From JAWXBT01 sp964523015 (lineage in GTDB: Bacteria > Bdellovibrionota_C > UBA2361 > J135): a stretch of 42,883 nt of DNA. Positions 16,110 to 25,589 of the stretch are shown here, piece after piece. Numbering within the stretch: the first letter of the stretch is position 1; each line of letters begins with the position of its first letter. A program made the position numbers and the translations under genes. The stretch spans positions 1-42,883 of the forward strand of contig CAZFXN010000021.1 in NCBI GenBank assembly GCA_964523015.1, read 5' to 3'. The notes under the pieces were generated by a model. It was not told the origin of the DNA. It ran no database searches and saw nothing but the letters and a program-made list of their open reading frames with translations.

Positions 16110-18503
16110 TTACTCTCGTCCCAAAAGTACATCAAAGAAACTTCTCTTCCTCTTTGGGCGTTTCTGCTCCGGTGCAAATGCAGTATTTGGATCAGGTGGC
16201 TCGTCATATCGCCTGTCATCTCCGCGACAATATGAGATAGGTTCAGTTCCCTTTAGGAAAACCTCTTTAGCAATTAGGTTTGATTTGCATCCAGGCAGTG
16301 CAATGGATCCGGATTTATAATCTATGTCAACAAATGTGACTCCAGGAGGTGGCACAAATTCTAACTTTTTATGTAGTGGCTCAATACACTTCATATACTC
16401 TCCCCAAATAGGAGCAGCACCTAATCCACCAGTTAATCCTGTTTCAGAATTGTCATCATGACCTAACCAAACCCCAGTGACTATGTCTGGTGTAAATCCA
16501 ACAAACCAAACATCTCTACTATCGTTTGAGGTTCCAGTTTTCCCTGCTGCTGGAGCAGTAAATCCAACTGTGCGAACACTTCTCCCTGTACCACGGGCAA
16601 TAACACCCATCATAAGATCAGTTAAAACATAAACTGCATCCTCTTCAGCTATTCTATACTCCGACCTATAACTTGTTAAAAAAGATTTCGTATCACTCAT
16701 TATGTCGGTAAACATAATACTTGGTGCAAAGATGCCCCCATTAGCTAACGCTCCATAAGCAGTTGTGAGTTCATATAGAGATGTATCAATAGCCCCGAGA
16801 GCAATAGCTGGCACCTCCGGGACAATTTGCGATACCTGAAAATTACGAATTGTATTTGCTACGTGATTTATCCCAACCCGCTCAGCTATATACACCGCAG
16901 GAATATTAAGGGAGTGCTCAAAGGCATAACGAAAAGTGACATCCCCATTAAATTCTTTACTATAGTTTTCAGGCTCCCATGTTTCGGCAGTCGGTAAACT
17001 TACTGCTATAGGCCTATCAGAGATTAAACTAATTGGAGTGGCAATTTTATACTGATTAAGGAACGGATCGAGTGCGGTTAAATAAACAAAAGGTTTAATT
17101 GTCGAGCCTACCTGTCGCTTGGCCTGCAGAACATGATCGAATTGATTTATTGTATAGTCAGATCCGCCAACCCAGGCACGAACTTTTCCAGTTTTGACAT
17201 CAATAGAAACTAGACTACCCTCAAGAGGTTTTTTAGGATTTCGTCTTCTGTAATGACCCTCCATGTTTTTTAATCCTTCATGGACTGCTTGCTCGGCACA
17301 TTCCTGCATATCAAGATTGATACCAGTGTAGATAGAAGCTCCGGAAAGAATGGCCGCTTCTAAATTCATATTTTTAGAAAGTTCCTGTTTCAATGCACTG
17401 ACAAAATATGGGGCAGGGTGGGTTCTTCGAATTGGTTCATAAACTTCTATCTGCTCGTACCGCGCTGATTTCAGTTCAGTCTCAGTTATAAAATCTAGCT
17501 CTCTCATCTTTGCTAAGACAGTGTGCATCCTTTTAGAAACTCTTTTGGGGTGTTTTCTAGGAGAAAAATATGAAGGAGCTTGAATAATTCCAGCTAAAAT
17601 TGCAGATTCTGAAAGAGTTAACTCTTTAACATCTTTTAAAAAGAAATTTTGGGCGGCTTCTCCGACACCATGAATCGCAGTGGAGCCAACCTGGCCTAGA
17701 TATACCTCATTGATGTACATCTCTAAGATCTTATCTTTGCTTAGGCGCAACTCTAAATTAAGAGCCGCTGCTGCTTCGCTGACTTTTCTCCAGATACTTC
17801 GCTTTGGTGAGAAGAAAAGGTTTTTTGCTAGTTGCTGAGTAATAGTACTTCCACCTTGGACAATTTTTCCTGCTTTGATATTTGCGACAAGAGCACGAGT
17901 CATGCCCAAAATATCAATACCGGGATGAAGGTAAAATCTTTCATCTTCAATCGCTATGATTGCTTGTAGTAATCTTTTTGGTACATCGGCTAGAGTTTTA
18001 TATCGACTAGCTCTAACATCAGAGTCACTTATAGTCGTAATTAGTTCCGGTTCTAAAACTACAAAATCTTTTCCCTTATTAGTAAAGTTTGTAATCGTAT
18101 TTTCAGTAAAGTCTATCTTAACTAATTCGCTACCACGTTTAGTAAACTCACCATCAATCCAAGATCTCGTCAGAAAAGAGATCGATCCATATTCTCTATG
18201 ATACTCACCCTGCTCTTTGACTTTCTGCTCAACAGATTTATACCGACGTCGCTCTAAGTACTTTAAAATAGTTTCCTCAGAAAAGATCAGAGGGGATTTA
18301 ATAGTAGTAGTGTCAGCATAGATACTAGGCTGCTTCTCGCCCTGAGCTATCCCAAGCCTTTGTTTTATTCCTGCATCGATATATACGAAAAATAAAACAA
18401 AAGAGAGGAGAGAAGCTAGTATAAGTAGTGCTAGACCTCTTAGAATGAGGCTTTTACCTTTTTGTTTTTTTTTACCCTTCTTTTTTTTCTTTGCTCTGGC
18501 CAA
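16110..18503 (-). CDS. mrcB: Bifunctional penicillin-binding protein, PBP1b type with UB2H domain
   Basis: About 797 residues. Order: a very basic cytoplasmic tail (KKKKKGKKKQKGKS), one membrane anchor (LALLILASLLSFVLFFVYI), a UB2H-like domain (about 60-150, ILKYLERRRYKSVEQKVKEQGEY), a glycosyltransferase domain (AIEDERFYLHPGID with the catalytic Glu, GGSTITQQLAKNLF, EMYINEVYLGQ), and a transpeptidase with GSTIKPFVY (active Ser), SLNIPA and GKTGTSND. It polymerises and cross-links peptidoglycan in the periplasm. UB2H is the docking site for LpoB in enterics; its presence suggests regulation by an outer-membrane partner (inference). Start: TTG 18503 has a strong GAGGG four bases upstream. The ATG at 18578 gives 822 residues but has no Shine-Dalgarno. 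Divergent from ruvA. Confidence 0.93.
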   Translation of the reverse strand: MARAKKKKKGKKKQKGKSLILRGLALLILASLLSFVLFFVYIDAGIKQRLGIAQGEKQPSIYADTTTIKSPLIFSEETILKYLERRRYKSVEQKVKEQGEYHREYGSISFLTRSWIDGEFTKRGSELVKIDFTENTITNFTNKGKDFVVLEPELITTISDSDVRASRYKTLADVPKRLLQAIIAIEDERFYLHPGIDILGMTRALVANIKAGKIVQGGSTITQQLAKNLFFSPKRSIWRKVSEAAAALNLELRLSKDKILEMYINEVYLGQVGSTAIHGVGEAAQNFFLKDVKELTLSESAILAGIIQAPSYFSPRKHPKRVSKRMHTVLAKMRELDFITETELKSARYEQIEVYEPIRRTHPAPYFVSALKQELSKNMNLEAAILSGASIYTGINLDMQECAEQAVHEGLKNMEGHYRRRNPKKPLEGSLVSIDVKTGKVRAWVGGSDYTINQFDHVLQAKRQVGSTIKPFVYLTALDPFLNQYKIATPISLISDRPIAVSLPTAETWEPENYSKEFNGDVTFRYAFEHSLNIPAVYIAERVGINHVANTIRNFQVSQIVPEVPAIALGAIDTSLYELTTAYGALANGGIFAPSIMFTDIMSDTKSFLTSYRSEYRIAEEDAVYVLTDLMMGVIARGTGRSVRTVGFTAPAAGKTGTSNDSRDVWFVGFTPDIVTGVWLGHDDNSETGLTGGLGAAPIWGEYMKCIEPLHKKLEFVPPPGVTFVDIDYKSGSIALPGCKSNLIAKEVFLKGTEPISYCRGDDRRYDEPPDPNTAFAPEQKRPKRKRSFFDVLLGRE

Positions 18504-18647
18504 CGAACCCTCGTCTTTTCGATTTAGTGAATCTTTAAAGCATGGTAATAACAGTAAGTATGAAATTTGGCTAATCATTACTTGGCTTGTATCTAGCTTC
18601 TTATGTACATTAGTAAATTGAGACAGTTTTCTATTTAAGGTAGTTTT

Positions 18648-19253
18648 GTGATTTCATCTTTAAACGGCATTGTTTCTGACATCTCTTTAAATACTGTTAC
18701 CGTGGATGTTTCGGGGGTTGGATATTCAGTTCAATGCTCTAAGACAGCTCTTCAGGATCTTGAGTTAGGAACGAAAGCAAGGTTTACAATTTACACTGAT
18801 GTTAGAGAGGATGACATTCTACTCTACGGCTTTAAAGATAAATTAGAACGGCAGGTTTTTTTATTACTAAAGACAGTTAAGGGGGTCGGATCAAAAATTG
18901 CGCTTGAGATGATCTCTCAAGTTAACACTTTAGAGCTTCTTAGGGCGATCGGTTTTGGTGATACCGCGAGATTACAATCTCTAAAAGGAGTCGGAAAGAA
19001 AACTTCAGAGAGAATTATTGTTGAACTAAAAGAAAAAGTCGGCGAGTTTGCAATTGAACAGGCTGGAGGATTGATAGTTGAAACTATACATTCTGATCCG
19101 ATTAAGGATGCTGAGTCAGCTCTGATGGCTTTAGGATTTAGTCAATCAATTGCTGCTAAAGCTTTAGCTAAGGTGCAGCATTCTGAAAAGCATTCAGGTA
19201 ATGTAGGAAAAGAAACAGGAGACTTAGTCAGAGAAGCCCTACAATATGTTTAG
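18648..19253 (+). CDS. ruvA: Holliday junction branch-migration protein RuvA
   Basis: 201 residues, the normal length. It binds four-way DNA junctions and loads RuvB. Seen: N-terminal OB fold (ISSLNGIVSDISLNTVTVDVSGVGYSV), two helix-hairpin-helix motifs (LKTVKGVGSKIALEMIS and LKGVGKKTSERIIVELK), and a C-terminal domain III (DAESALMALGFSQSIAAKAL) that contacts RuvB. Starts at GTG 18648 after an AAGG. It is followed 45 bases later by ruvB on the same strand. ruvC, often the first gene of this operon, is not present here. Confidence 0.95.
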   Translation: MISSLNGIVSDISLNTVTVDVSGVGYSVQCSKTALQDLELGTKARFTIYTDVREDDILLYGFKDKLERQVFLLLKTVKGVGSKIALEMISQVNTLELLRAIGFGDTARLQSLKGVGKKTSERIIVELKEKVGEFAIEQAGGLIVETIHSDPIKDAESALMALGFSQSIAAKALAKVQHSEKHSGNVGKETGDLVREALQYV

Positions 19254-19298
19254 TAGACCGTATTTCGTAAGTGTATTGAAATTAATTATTGAGGATTC

Positions 19299-20426
19299 AT
19301 GTCAGAATCAAAAGAAGTAAAACGAATTATTCCTGGTAACGGGGAAGAGATTGAAGCTTGGCTTGGTCTCTCTGAGATCGCTAAGGAGGAAGAGGAGCTA
19401 GAGGAGTTAGAGAGTCCAAAAGCTCCTAGTTTACGCCCTGATAATTTTGCTGAATATGTTGGACAGGATCAAGTTAAGGAAAACTTAAAGATTGCTTGTG
19501 AAGCTGCACAGAAACGTGGCGAGCCGTTGGATCATATTTTATTTCATGGACCACCAGGGTTAGGTAAGACCTCACTAGCTAGGATTATCTCCCGTGAAAT
19601 GAATACTGGATTTAAGGCTACTTCTGGTCCTGTGCTCGAAAGAGCAGGGGATCTTGCTGCTGTATTAACCTCATTAAATGCTATGGATGTTCTCTTTATT
19701 GATGAGATCCATCGTCTCCCTAGATCGGTAGAGGAGGTGTTGTATCCTGCAATGGAGGATTACCGCATCGATATAATGATCGGTTCTGGGCCAACTGCAC
19801 GATCTATTCAGGTTGGATTAAAACCTTTTACTTTAGTTGGAGCGACAACCCGTACTGGGCTACTTACCTCGCCACTTAGAGATCGTTTCGGAATGGTAAT
19901 GCGGTTAGATTTTTATTCTGCACAAGAGATCTTTGATATTCTGATTAGGTCTGCTGCGATCCTAAATGTAGAGATTGAAAATCAAGCTGCCAAAGAGATT
20001 AGTGAACGTGCTAGAGGCACTCCTAGAATTGCAAATCGATTACTAAAAAGAATTAGAGACTACGCGCAAACTAAAGGAGATGGTAAAATAACTTTAGCAC
20101 TAGCTCGTCACGCATTGCAGAAATTGGATATTGATCCATTAGGATTAGATAAAATGGATCGTTCTATCTTAGCCATGATTATAGATACGTTTAGTGGAGG
20201 TCCTGTTGGAATAGAGGCCCTTGCTGCTGCTCTTGGCGAAGATAAAGAGACTTTAGAAGAGGTCTATGAGCCATTCTTGCTTCAACGCGGAATGATTGCT
20301 AGAACTAGGCGCGGAAGGGAAGCTACTCAGGCTGCTTATGAGCATATTGGCAGAGTTGCTCCACTTAAAGTTGAGCCACCTAAAGTTGCTTCACCTAAAA
20401 AAGCCGACAATCTTTCACTTTTTTAG
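19299..20426 (+). CDS. ruvB: Holliday junction branch-migration helicase RuvB
   Basis: 375 residues, longer than the usual 330-350 because of an acidic N-terminal extension (about residues 1-42, rich in Glu: KEEEELEELESPK). Then the family start LRPDNFAEYVGQDQVKENL, Walker A GPPGLGKTS (about 85-93), Walker B FIDEIHRL, sensor 1 GATTRTGLL, the arginine finger region SPLRDRFG, and the C-terminal winged helix (GGPVGIEALAAALGED). ATP-driven motor for branch migration with RuvA. The C-terminus also carries a repetitive KVEPPKVASPKK tail. The stop codon is the end of the first unit of a 15-bp triple repeat. Confidence 0.96.
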   Translation: MSESKEVKRIIPGNGEEIEAWLGLSEIAKEEEELEELESPKAPSLRPDNFAEYVGQDQVKENLKIACEAAQKRGEPLDHILFHGPPGLGKTSLARIISREMNTGFKATSGPVLERAGDLAAVLTSLNAMDVLFIDEIHRLPRSVEEVLYPAMEDYRIDIMIGSGPTARSIQVGLKPFTLVGATTRTGLLTSPLRDRFGMVMRLDFYSAQEIFDILIRSAAILNVEIENQAAKEISERARGTPRIANRLLKRIRDYAQTKGDGKITLALARHALQKLDIDPLGLDKMDRSILAMIIDTFSGGPVGIEALAAALGEDKETLEEVYEPFLLQRGMIARTRRGREATQAAYEHIGRVAPLKVEPPKVASPKKADNLSLF

Positions 20427-20456
20427 CTTTATCTTTTTTAACTTTCACTTTTTTGA
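20412..20456. repeat. 15-bp tandem triplication at the ruvB stop, with three in-frame stops
   Basis: Contiguous units CTTTCACTTTTTTAG, CTTTATCTTTTTTAA and CTTTCACTTTTTTGA. The period is 15, so all units are in one frame. Each unit ends with a stop codon of a different type (TAG, TAA, TGA); the first is the ruvB stop. Confidence 0.88.
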
Positions 20457-20468
20457 TCACGTAACGGA

Positions 20469-21038
20469 ATGAATTCAATCTTAATAGGACTTATCGCCGT
20501 TTTCTTCTTCTCACCTCCTATTGCTCTTGATTGGAAAGGAGGGGTAAAGGACTCCTTCTCCGCATCCTTTGATGTTCGCCAAGATCCCTGTGCAGCTGAG
20601 TCATCGGTATCAGGATTTAATATTAAGTATCGGTATAAGGTCCTCGCTTGTAAGTCTAAGGTTGGATGGCGTAGTGATTGCGGCACTCCGCTGACAGAAA
20701 TTCATGAAGTAAAGTACGATCCAATTGTTGAGAAATTTAAAGTCGCAGTTGATAGATTGAATGATGGGTTTGAGCCGCGTACTGTGAGTTTTGATACTAA
20801 AGAGGAGGCGCTTCAACATGCTTCTAGGATTGAAGATATCAAACTGAGTGAACTTCAAGCAAAGACACCAAAGTTAAAATTAGGAGTTGGTCCAGATCAA
20901 TTTGTGCGGATCAAGTTGTATTCAGAGTGCAAAGGCAAATTCCAGGAAGTTATCAGCTGGGTTCCCTATATCCTCACATTTGGATTGATTGATCGCGACG
21001 ATTATGACTCTGGTTGGCTGGACTTTTATCTAAAATGA
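20469..21038 (+). CDS. Exported DUF4390-like protein
   Basis: 189 residues. A signal peptide is clear (SILIGLIAVFFFSPPIALD). The rest is predicted beta-rich: FNIKYRYKVLACKSKVGW, HEVKYDPIVEKFKVAV, VRIKLYSECKG, and a terminal SGWLDFYLK. This pattern and its position 12 bases before an NtrY-like kinase fit DUF4390, a periplasmic protein commonly encoded just ahead of NtrY. Function unknown; the linkage suggests a sensory or accessory role for the kinase (inference). Four Cys residues in the mature part could form disulfides. Confidence 0.6.
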   Translation: MNSILIGLIAVFFFSPPIALDWKGGVKDSFSASFDVRQDPCAAESSVSGFNIKYRYKVLACKSKVGWRSDCGTPLTEIHEVKYDPIVEKFKVAVDRLNDGFEPRTVSFDTKEEALQHASRIEDIKLSELQAKTPKLKLGVGPDQFVRIKLYSECKGKFQEVISWVPYILTFGLIDRDDYDSGWLDFYLK

Positions 21039-21050
21039 AACAGGTAGTCT

Positions 21051-23276
21051 GTGGTTAAACGAACTGCCCGGGCAATTCTTTGGTGGAAAAACACCTCCTT
21101 AATACTAAGGCTTTTTTATTTTGTTCTGTTATCTGCCTTAGTCGCTTCGCTTTTCTATGTTCAATTACCAAATCTTAATACAGATCTCTTTCGTAGTAAC
21201 TTAGTTTTTTTTGTACTTATTAATTTCGGAATAATTGGAGTAGGGGTTCTTGCTGTTATAATTGGACGAAACGTCGTTAAGTTAGTGTTCGATAGGCAGG
21301 AGGGTATTCTAGGTTCAAAACTACGTACCAAACTAGTTGTAGCTTTTATCTGCCTAACCTTAGTACCAACGACAATTCTATTTATCTTAGCTAGTGGACT
21401 TATAAGCACGGCGATGGAAGGGTGGTTTAGTCGGCAAGTTGAAGAGATAGTTGATAGCTCTGTTAGTGTAGCAAAAGATCATTACAATTCTTTAGAGGCA
21501 CTCTCTCTAAAGTTTACTTTTCTTACTCGACAAGAAATAGAAAAGATCCCAACGCATATCTTAAGCTCAAATGAATCAATCAAGATCTTAGATGAACGCA
21601 GAAAAGCATACGGATTTTACAGCATTAGAGTATATGACGCTGAAATGAAGATTATAACTGAGTCTTCGAGTGTTACTTCCGAAATTGAAGATTTCAAAGA
21701 ACCGCCAGCACGCAATGAATCTTTATCCCGGGCATTAAATAAAGAAACTGTAGTCTCATTTGAGGAGGAGGGGGTTAGGCAGTTTGTGCGAACATATTCA
21801 CCCCTTTCACTATCCAACAGAAAAGCAGTTTTAGTTGCTACACTAAGAGTTAGTCCAGAATTATCAACGGCATTGGCGACAATACTTAGTTCATATGATG
21901 AGTATCAAAAGATGAATTTTTATAAACAGCCTTTAAAATCTAGTTATGTGCTGGCCTTGGCATTAATAACAGGTTTGATTTTATTAGCTGCAATATGGAT
22001 CGGCTTTTATATGGCAAAAGAGATCTCGGTGCCAATCCAAAAACTTGCTGAAGGTACAAGAGAGGTTTCTCAGGGAAACTACGATGTTCACTTAAGATTA
22101 GTTGGAGATGATGAAATCGGATCTCTGATCAGTTCATTTAATAAGATGACTAAAGATCTAAAGGGAAATAGAAATGAATTAGAACAACGTCGTGTTTATC
22201 TTGAGACAATTTTAGCAAGCTTATCAGTTGGAGTTTTAGCGATTGATGAGAATCTCTCTGTTACTTTAGCTAACCAATTGGTCAGAGAGTTTTTAATTGC
22301 CGAGAACAATGGAGTTGTTGTTGGTAGAAAAATATCAGAGCTACTGAGTTCCCCACTTAAAGAGGAAGTTGCTCTTCTTTTAGCCACAGTCAAAGATCAA
22401 GAGAAAGATGATGCCGCAACTTCCACAAAGCCAATAAAGATGATTATTTCTGGGCGAGAGCATCAGATTGTATGTTCAGTTGAAAAGATGAACGTCTCAC
22501 CGGGTGTTCAGATTGGCTCAGTTATTATTTTTGAAGATGTAACGGAAATCTCTTTTGCTCACCAGATGGCTGCTTGGAGAGAAGCAGCTAGAAGGGTAGC
22601 TCATGAGATTAAAAATCCGCTAACCCCAATTAAACTCTCTGCCCAGAGACTTGAAAAAATAATTCAAGGCTCCCCTCATCAAGCTGAGGTTGCTGAATGT
22701 GCCCAAACAATTGTGGAAAATGTAGAATCAATAAAAAGATTAGCCAATGAGTTTTCTAATTTTGCCAGAATGCCGACAGCAGAATTTACTCCATGTAATA
22801 TAAATTCCTTAATCTCAGATATTATTGAAACTTTTGTAGAAGTTGACAGTAATATAATTTTTCAATTTATAGCTGATCAAGATCTTCCTAAAGTAAATTT
22901 GGATCAGGAGCAGATCAGACGAATGATGATGAATCTTGTAGATAATGCAATTGATTCTCTTGGAGATGTCGTCAATGGAGAGAGGCCAAAAATTGTAGCT
23001 AGAACCATCTATGCGCAAAAGCAAAATAGGGCAATAATTGAAATCACTGATAACGGTATTGGAATAAAGCCATCAGATAAGACAAGAATATTTGAACCAT
23101 ATTTTACTACTAAATCAGATGGTACAGGATTAGGCCTTGCCATTGTGAGTACTGTAATATCTGATCATAGAGGTACGATCCGAGTTTATGATAATGAGCC
23201 ACGAGGTACTAAGATGGTTGTAGAGCTGCCACTATCTCAGCCTACCGCCACAATAGAATCTTCGACTTTAACCTAA
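21051..23276 (+). CDS. ntrY: NtrY-like sensor histidine kinase
   Basis: 741 residues from GTG 21051, with AGG seven bases upstream. Order: three N-terminal membrane helices (about 14-36, 45-67, 95-118), a periplasmic sensor region (to about 300), a fourth helix (YVLALALITGLILLAAIWIGFYMA), HAMP (ISVPIQKLAEGTREVSQGNY), PAS (LETILASLSVGVLAIDENL), HisKA with VAHEIKNPLTPIKLSAQRL, and HATPase with NLVDNAIDSLG, ITDNGIGI and GTGLGLAIV. This is the NtrY architecture: a membrane kinase for nitrogen or redox signals with the regulator NtrX. No ntrX follows; the next gene is fbp, so the partner is encoded elsewhere. Confidence 0.87.
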   Translation: MVKRTARAILWWKNTSLILRLFYFVLLSALVASLFYVQLPNLNTDLFRSNLVFFVLINFGIIGVGVLAVIIGRNVVKLVFDRQEGILGSKLRTKLVVAFICLTLVPTTILFILASGLISTAMEGWFSRQVEEIVDSSVSVAKDHYNSLEALSLKFTFLTRQEIEKIPTHILSSNESIKILDERRKAYGFYSIRVYDAEMKIITESSSVTSEIEDFKEPPARNESLSRALNKETVVSFEEEGVRQFVRTYSPLSLSNRKAVLVATLRVSPELSTALATILSSYDEYQKMNFYKQPLKSSYVLALALITGLILLAAIWIGFYMAKEISVPIQKLAEGTREVSQGNYDVHLRLVGDDEIGSLISSFNKMTKDLKGNRNELEQRRVYLETILASLSVGVLAIDENLSVTLANQLVREFLIAENNGVVVGRKISELLSSPLKEEVALLLATVKDQEKDDAATSTKPIKMIISGREHQIVCSVEKMNVSPGVQIGSVIIFEDVTEISFAHQMAAWREAARRVAHEIKNPLTPIKLSAQRLEKIIQGSPHQAEVAECAQTIVENVESIKRLANEFSNFARMPTAEFTPCNINSLISDIIETFVEVDSNIIFQFIADQDLPKVNLDQEQIRRMMMNLVDNAIDSLGDVVNGERPKIVARTIYAQKQNRAIIEITDNGIGIKPSDKTRIFEPYFTTKSDGTGLGLAIVSTVISDHRGTIRVYDNEPRGTKMVVELPLSQPTATIESSTLT

Positions 23277-23297
23277 GTTTTTTAACAAGAAGAGTGT

Positions 23298-24275
23298 ATG
23301 AGAGAAAATTTCAAAAATTTCATAAAGCAGATAAATATCTCTAGTATTAGAGATCGAGAGAAACTGAATCAAACCTTATGTGTAATGAGTGATTGTTTGG
23401 TTAAGATTAGTACGCTTGTTAAGGAGATGCCATTAAAAGATCTCTCTCAGTTTAAAGGAGAGAAAAATCCACAAGGAGAGGTTACGCAGTGGTTAGATAC
23501 AGAATCTAATCAGGTCATCAAAGATGCATTTTCTGGAAAAGGTGAGTGCGCTCTTATTGTTTCAGAAGAAGAAACTTCCTCAGTACCAGCTGGGAAAACT
23601 GCTGGACAGGGGGAGTATCTTTTAGCGATCGATCCGTTAGATGGATCGAGTAATCTTGGAGTTAACATTCCTGTCGGGACTATCTTTGGGCTCTGGCAAA
23701 GAGAGAATCCAAGTACCCCTGCAAAGGAATCCGAGTTTTTTGTTCCAGGTCGAAACCTAATTGCTGCCGGATATTCAATCTATGGGCCAAATACTCTTTT
23801 TGTCCTTTCGATTTTGGGTCATGTTTTAGAGTTTGTTTTAGATGAAAATTCTAAAGAATTTATCCTTATATCAGAAAATCTTAAAATCCCAAGCAATGGC
23901 AAAATCTACAGTATTAATGAGGGGAATTATGCAACCTGGGGACAGCAAACAAAATCATTCATTGACTATTGTAAGGGCGCTAATGATTCTACTCCATTGA
24001 GTGCTAGATACATTGGATCAATGGTAGCTGATTTTCATAGAAATCTTAAAAAGGGAGGGATCTTTATTTATCCTGCCGATCAGAAAAATCCAAATGGTAA
24101 ATTAAGGATGCTGTACGAGTGTCTGCCAATGTCATTTGTCTGTGAAAATGCAGGCGGCCGCTCAAGTGACGGCTCAAAAGATATTCTAGATTTAATCCCC
24201 CAATCAATTCATCAGCGTTGCCCGATTGTTATCGGTAGCCGAGAACTTGTTGATCGGTATGATCGATCTAGATAA
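23298..24275 (+). CDS. fbp: Fructose-1,6-bisphosphatase class 1
   Basis: 325 residues, normal for class 1 FBPases. It removes the 1-phosphate of fructose-1,6-bisphosphate in gluconeogenesis. Visible: IVSEEETSS with metal-binding Glu, AIDPLDGSSNLGVNIPVGTIFG (the metal and phosphate site of the inositol-phosphatase superfamily), RYIGSMVADFHRNL, GGIFIYPADQKNPNGKLRMLYE with the substrate-binding Lys/Tyr region, and a final Glu-containing ENAGGRSSDG. Starts at ATG 23298 after AGAAGAG. It converges on the AAA_14 ATPase gene, with a dispersed repeat between the two stops. Confidence 0.94.
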   Translation: MRENFKNFIKQINISSIRDREKLNQTLCVMSDCLVKISTLVKEMPLKDLSQFKGEKNPQGEVTQWLDTESNQVIKDAFSGKGECALIVSEEETSSVPAGKTAGQGEYLLAIDPLDGSSNLGVNIPVGTIFGLWQRENPSTPAKESEFFVPGRNLIAAGYSIYGPNTLFVLSILGHVLEFVLDENSKEFILISENLKIPSNGKIYSINEGNYATWGQQTKSFIDYCKGANDSTPLSARYIGSMVADFHRNLKKGGIFIYPADQKNPNGKLRMLYECLPMSFVCENAGGRSSDGSKDILDLIPQSIHQRCPIVIGSRELVDRYDRSR

Positions 24276-24299
24276 CCACATTCTCAGATGCACATACTA

Positions 24300-24309
24300 G
24301 GGACGCTGC
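24300..24309. repeat. Dispersed element GGGACGCTGC, copy 2
   Basis: The GGGACGCTGCC core is followed by TTAATA and, a little further, TGTAAATT. The same order of words follows copy 3 at 33335 (TTAATA, then TGTTAAATT), so similarity extends to about 35 bases. It lies 21 bases past the stop of the AAA_14 ATPase gene on the minus strand. Confidence 0.7.
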
Positions 24310-24329
24310 CTTAATAGTACATTGTAAAT

Positions 24330-25496
24330 TTATAATTCCGTTAATAGGCTTAGTATATGTTTAGGAGGCAAAACCCTAAACTCATCATCAAGCAAAAGCT
24401 CCTGATCGATGGGAGCGCAGAGTACAGTGTTCACTTTTGGATGCTCTCTTTTAAAAGATTTTAAGCCAGATAGGTGTCGTTTGCTTGGAAATTTGGAAGC
24501 CTTAAACTCTATTGCCAATAGCAGTTTTGCTCCTCTTGAGATAACAAGGTCAACTTCGGCCCCTTGGGAGGTTTTCCAGAAATTTAATTTCAAATCCTTT
24601 TGAAAATAGGAGTTAATTTTTATCGCCTCTTGAATCATGAATTGCTCGAACAGAAAACCTCTTTCAATGTTTCCGATCTCTATATTGATCGTGCCTTGAA
24701 TTGCTCTGGTAACCCCATTATCAAAGAAGTAGAATTTAGGAGTTTTAGTAAGTTGAGTTCTGATACTTTTTGAGTATGGGTAGAGAAAAAATCCGAGTAG
24801 TGTGTCCTCTAGTATGCTGTAATAATTCTTAACTGAGTTTAGTGAAACAAGAGTTTGATCGGAGAGATCAGACAAGTTTATTTCTTGAGCAAATTGTCCT
24901 GCGGATACTTCTAGAAATCTTTGAAAGCTATCGAGCTTTCGAACTAAAGCCTCGGCTTTGATCTCTTCAGCTAAATATATAGATACGTAAGCGCGCAATA
25001 AACGTTTCACATACGAGATATTATTTTCAGAAATTAAAGTACTTATTTTAGGCAGGGAACCAAAAGCTAGAACCGAATCAAGGCTAAAGTCGCTTCCAAG
25101 TTCAAGAATACTTAAAGGGTAGAGAGAGAGGTTGACTGCTCTTCCTCCTAGTAGATTGGCACCTCCTCGCTTAAGTTTCCTAGCACTTGATCCCGATAAT
25201 ATAAATTCAATATTGGGAAATTTATCAAGACAGCGTTGTACTTCATCTAATAATCGAGGTACTTTTTGGATTTCATCAATAATAATTCGACCAGTCTTGT
25301 TAGGTAACGCCGCTACCTCGCTAAACAGAAAGCCAGGCCGTTGGTTGTATTTTAAAAATTCATCAGTACTTAAAAGGTCAAGGTATCGGATATGTTCAAG
25401 CTCTTTTAGAATTGTGGTCTTGCCACATTGCCTAGGCCCAAAAAGAAAACAGTTCCCTTTTAGGGAAGAATGAATTTCAGGAAATCTTGCATACAT
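24330..25496 (-). CDS. AAA_14 / DUF4143 ATPase
   Basis: 388 residues. N-terminal P-loop domain: FLFGPRQCGKTTIL (Walker A, about 18-31), RIIIDEIQKVPRLLDEV (Walker B), ILSGSSARKLKRGGANLL (sensor), then the RAVNLSLYPLS stretch typical of the family. C-terminal DUF4143: YYSILEDTLLGFFLYPYSK and a PD-(D/E)xK-like core, EVDLVISRGAKLLLAIEFKASK. These ATPases are widespread and patchily distributed in bacteria and archaea, with unclear roles; they often sit in accessory or defence-like neighbourhoods. The dispersed repeat just beyond its stop and its isolated position suggest a mobile or recently gained gene (inference). Confidence 0.88.
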   Translation of the reverse strand: MYARFPEIHSSLKGNCFLFGPRQCGKTTILKELEHIRYLDLLSTDEFLKYNQRPGFLFSEVAALPNKTGRIIIDEIQKVPRLLDEVQRCLDKFPNIEFILSGSSARKLKRGGANLLGGRAVNLSLYPLSILELGSDFSLDSVLAFGSLPKISTLISENNISYVKRLLRAYVSIYLAEEIKAEALVRKLDSFQRFLEVSAGQFAQEINLSDLSDQTLVSLNSVKNYYSILEDTLLGFFLYPYSKSIRTQLTKTPKFYFFDNGVTRAIQGTINIEIGNIERGFLFEQFMIQEAIKINSYFQKDLKLNFWKTSQGAEVDLVISRGAKLLLAIEFKASKFPSKRHLSGLKSFKREHPKVNTVLCAPIDQELLLDDEFRVLPPKHILSLLTEL

Positions 25497-25589
25497 ATTG
25501 CAAATATATCACCAAATTATGCAGTATACAATAATATTATAATAGGATAACTATCTAGATATATTGAATAATTATGATTTAATGGTAAT

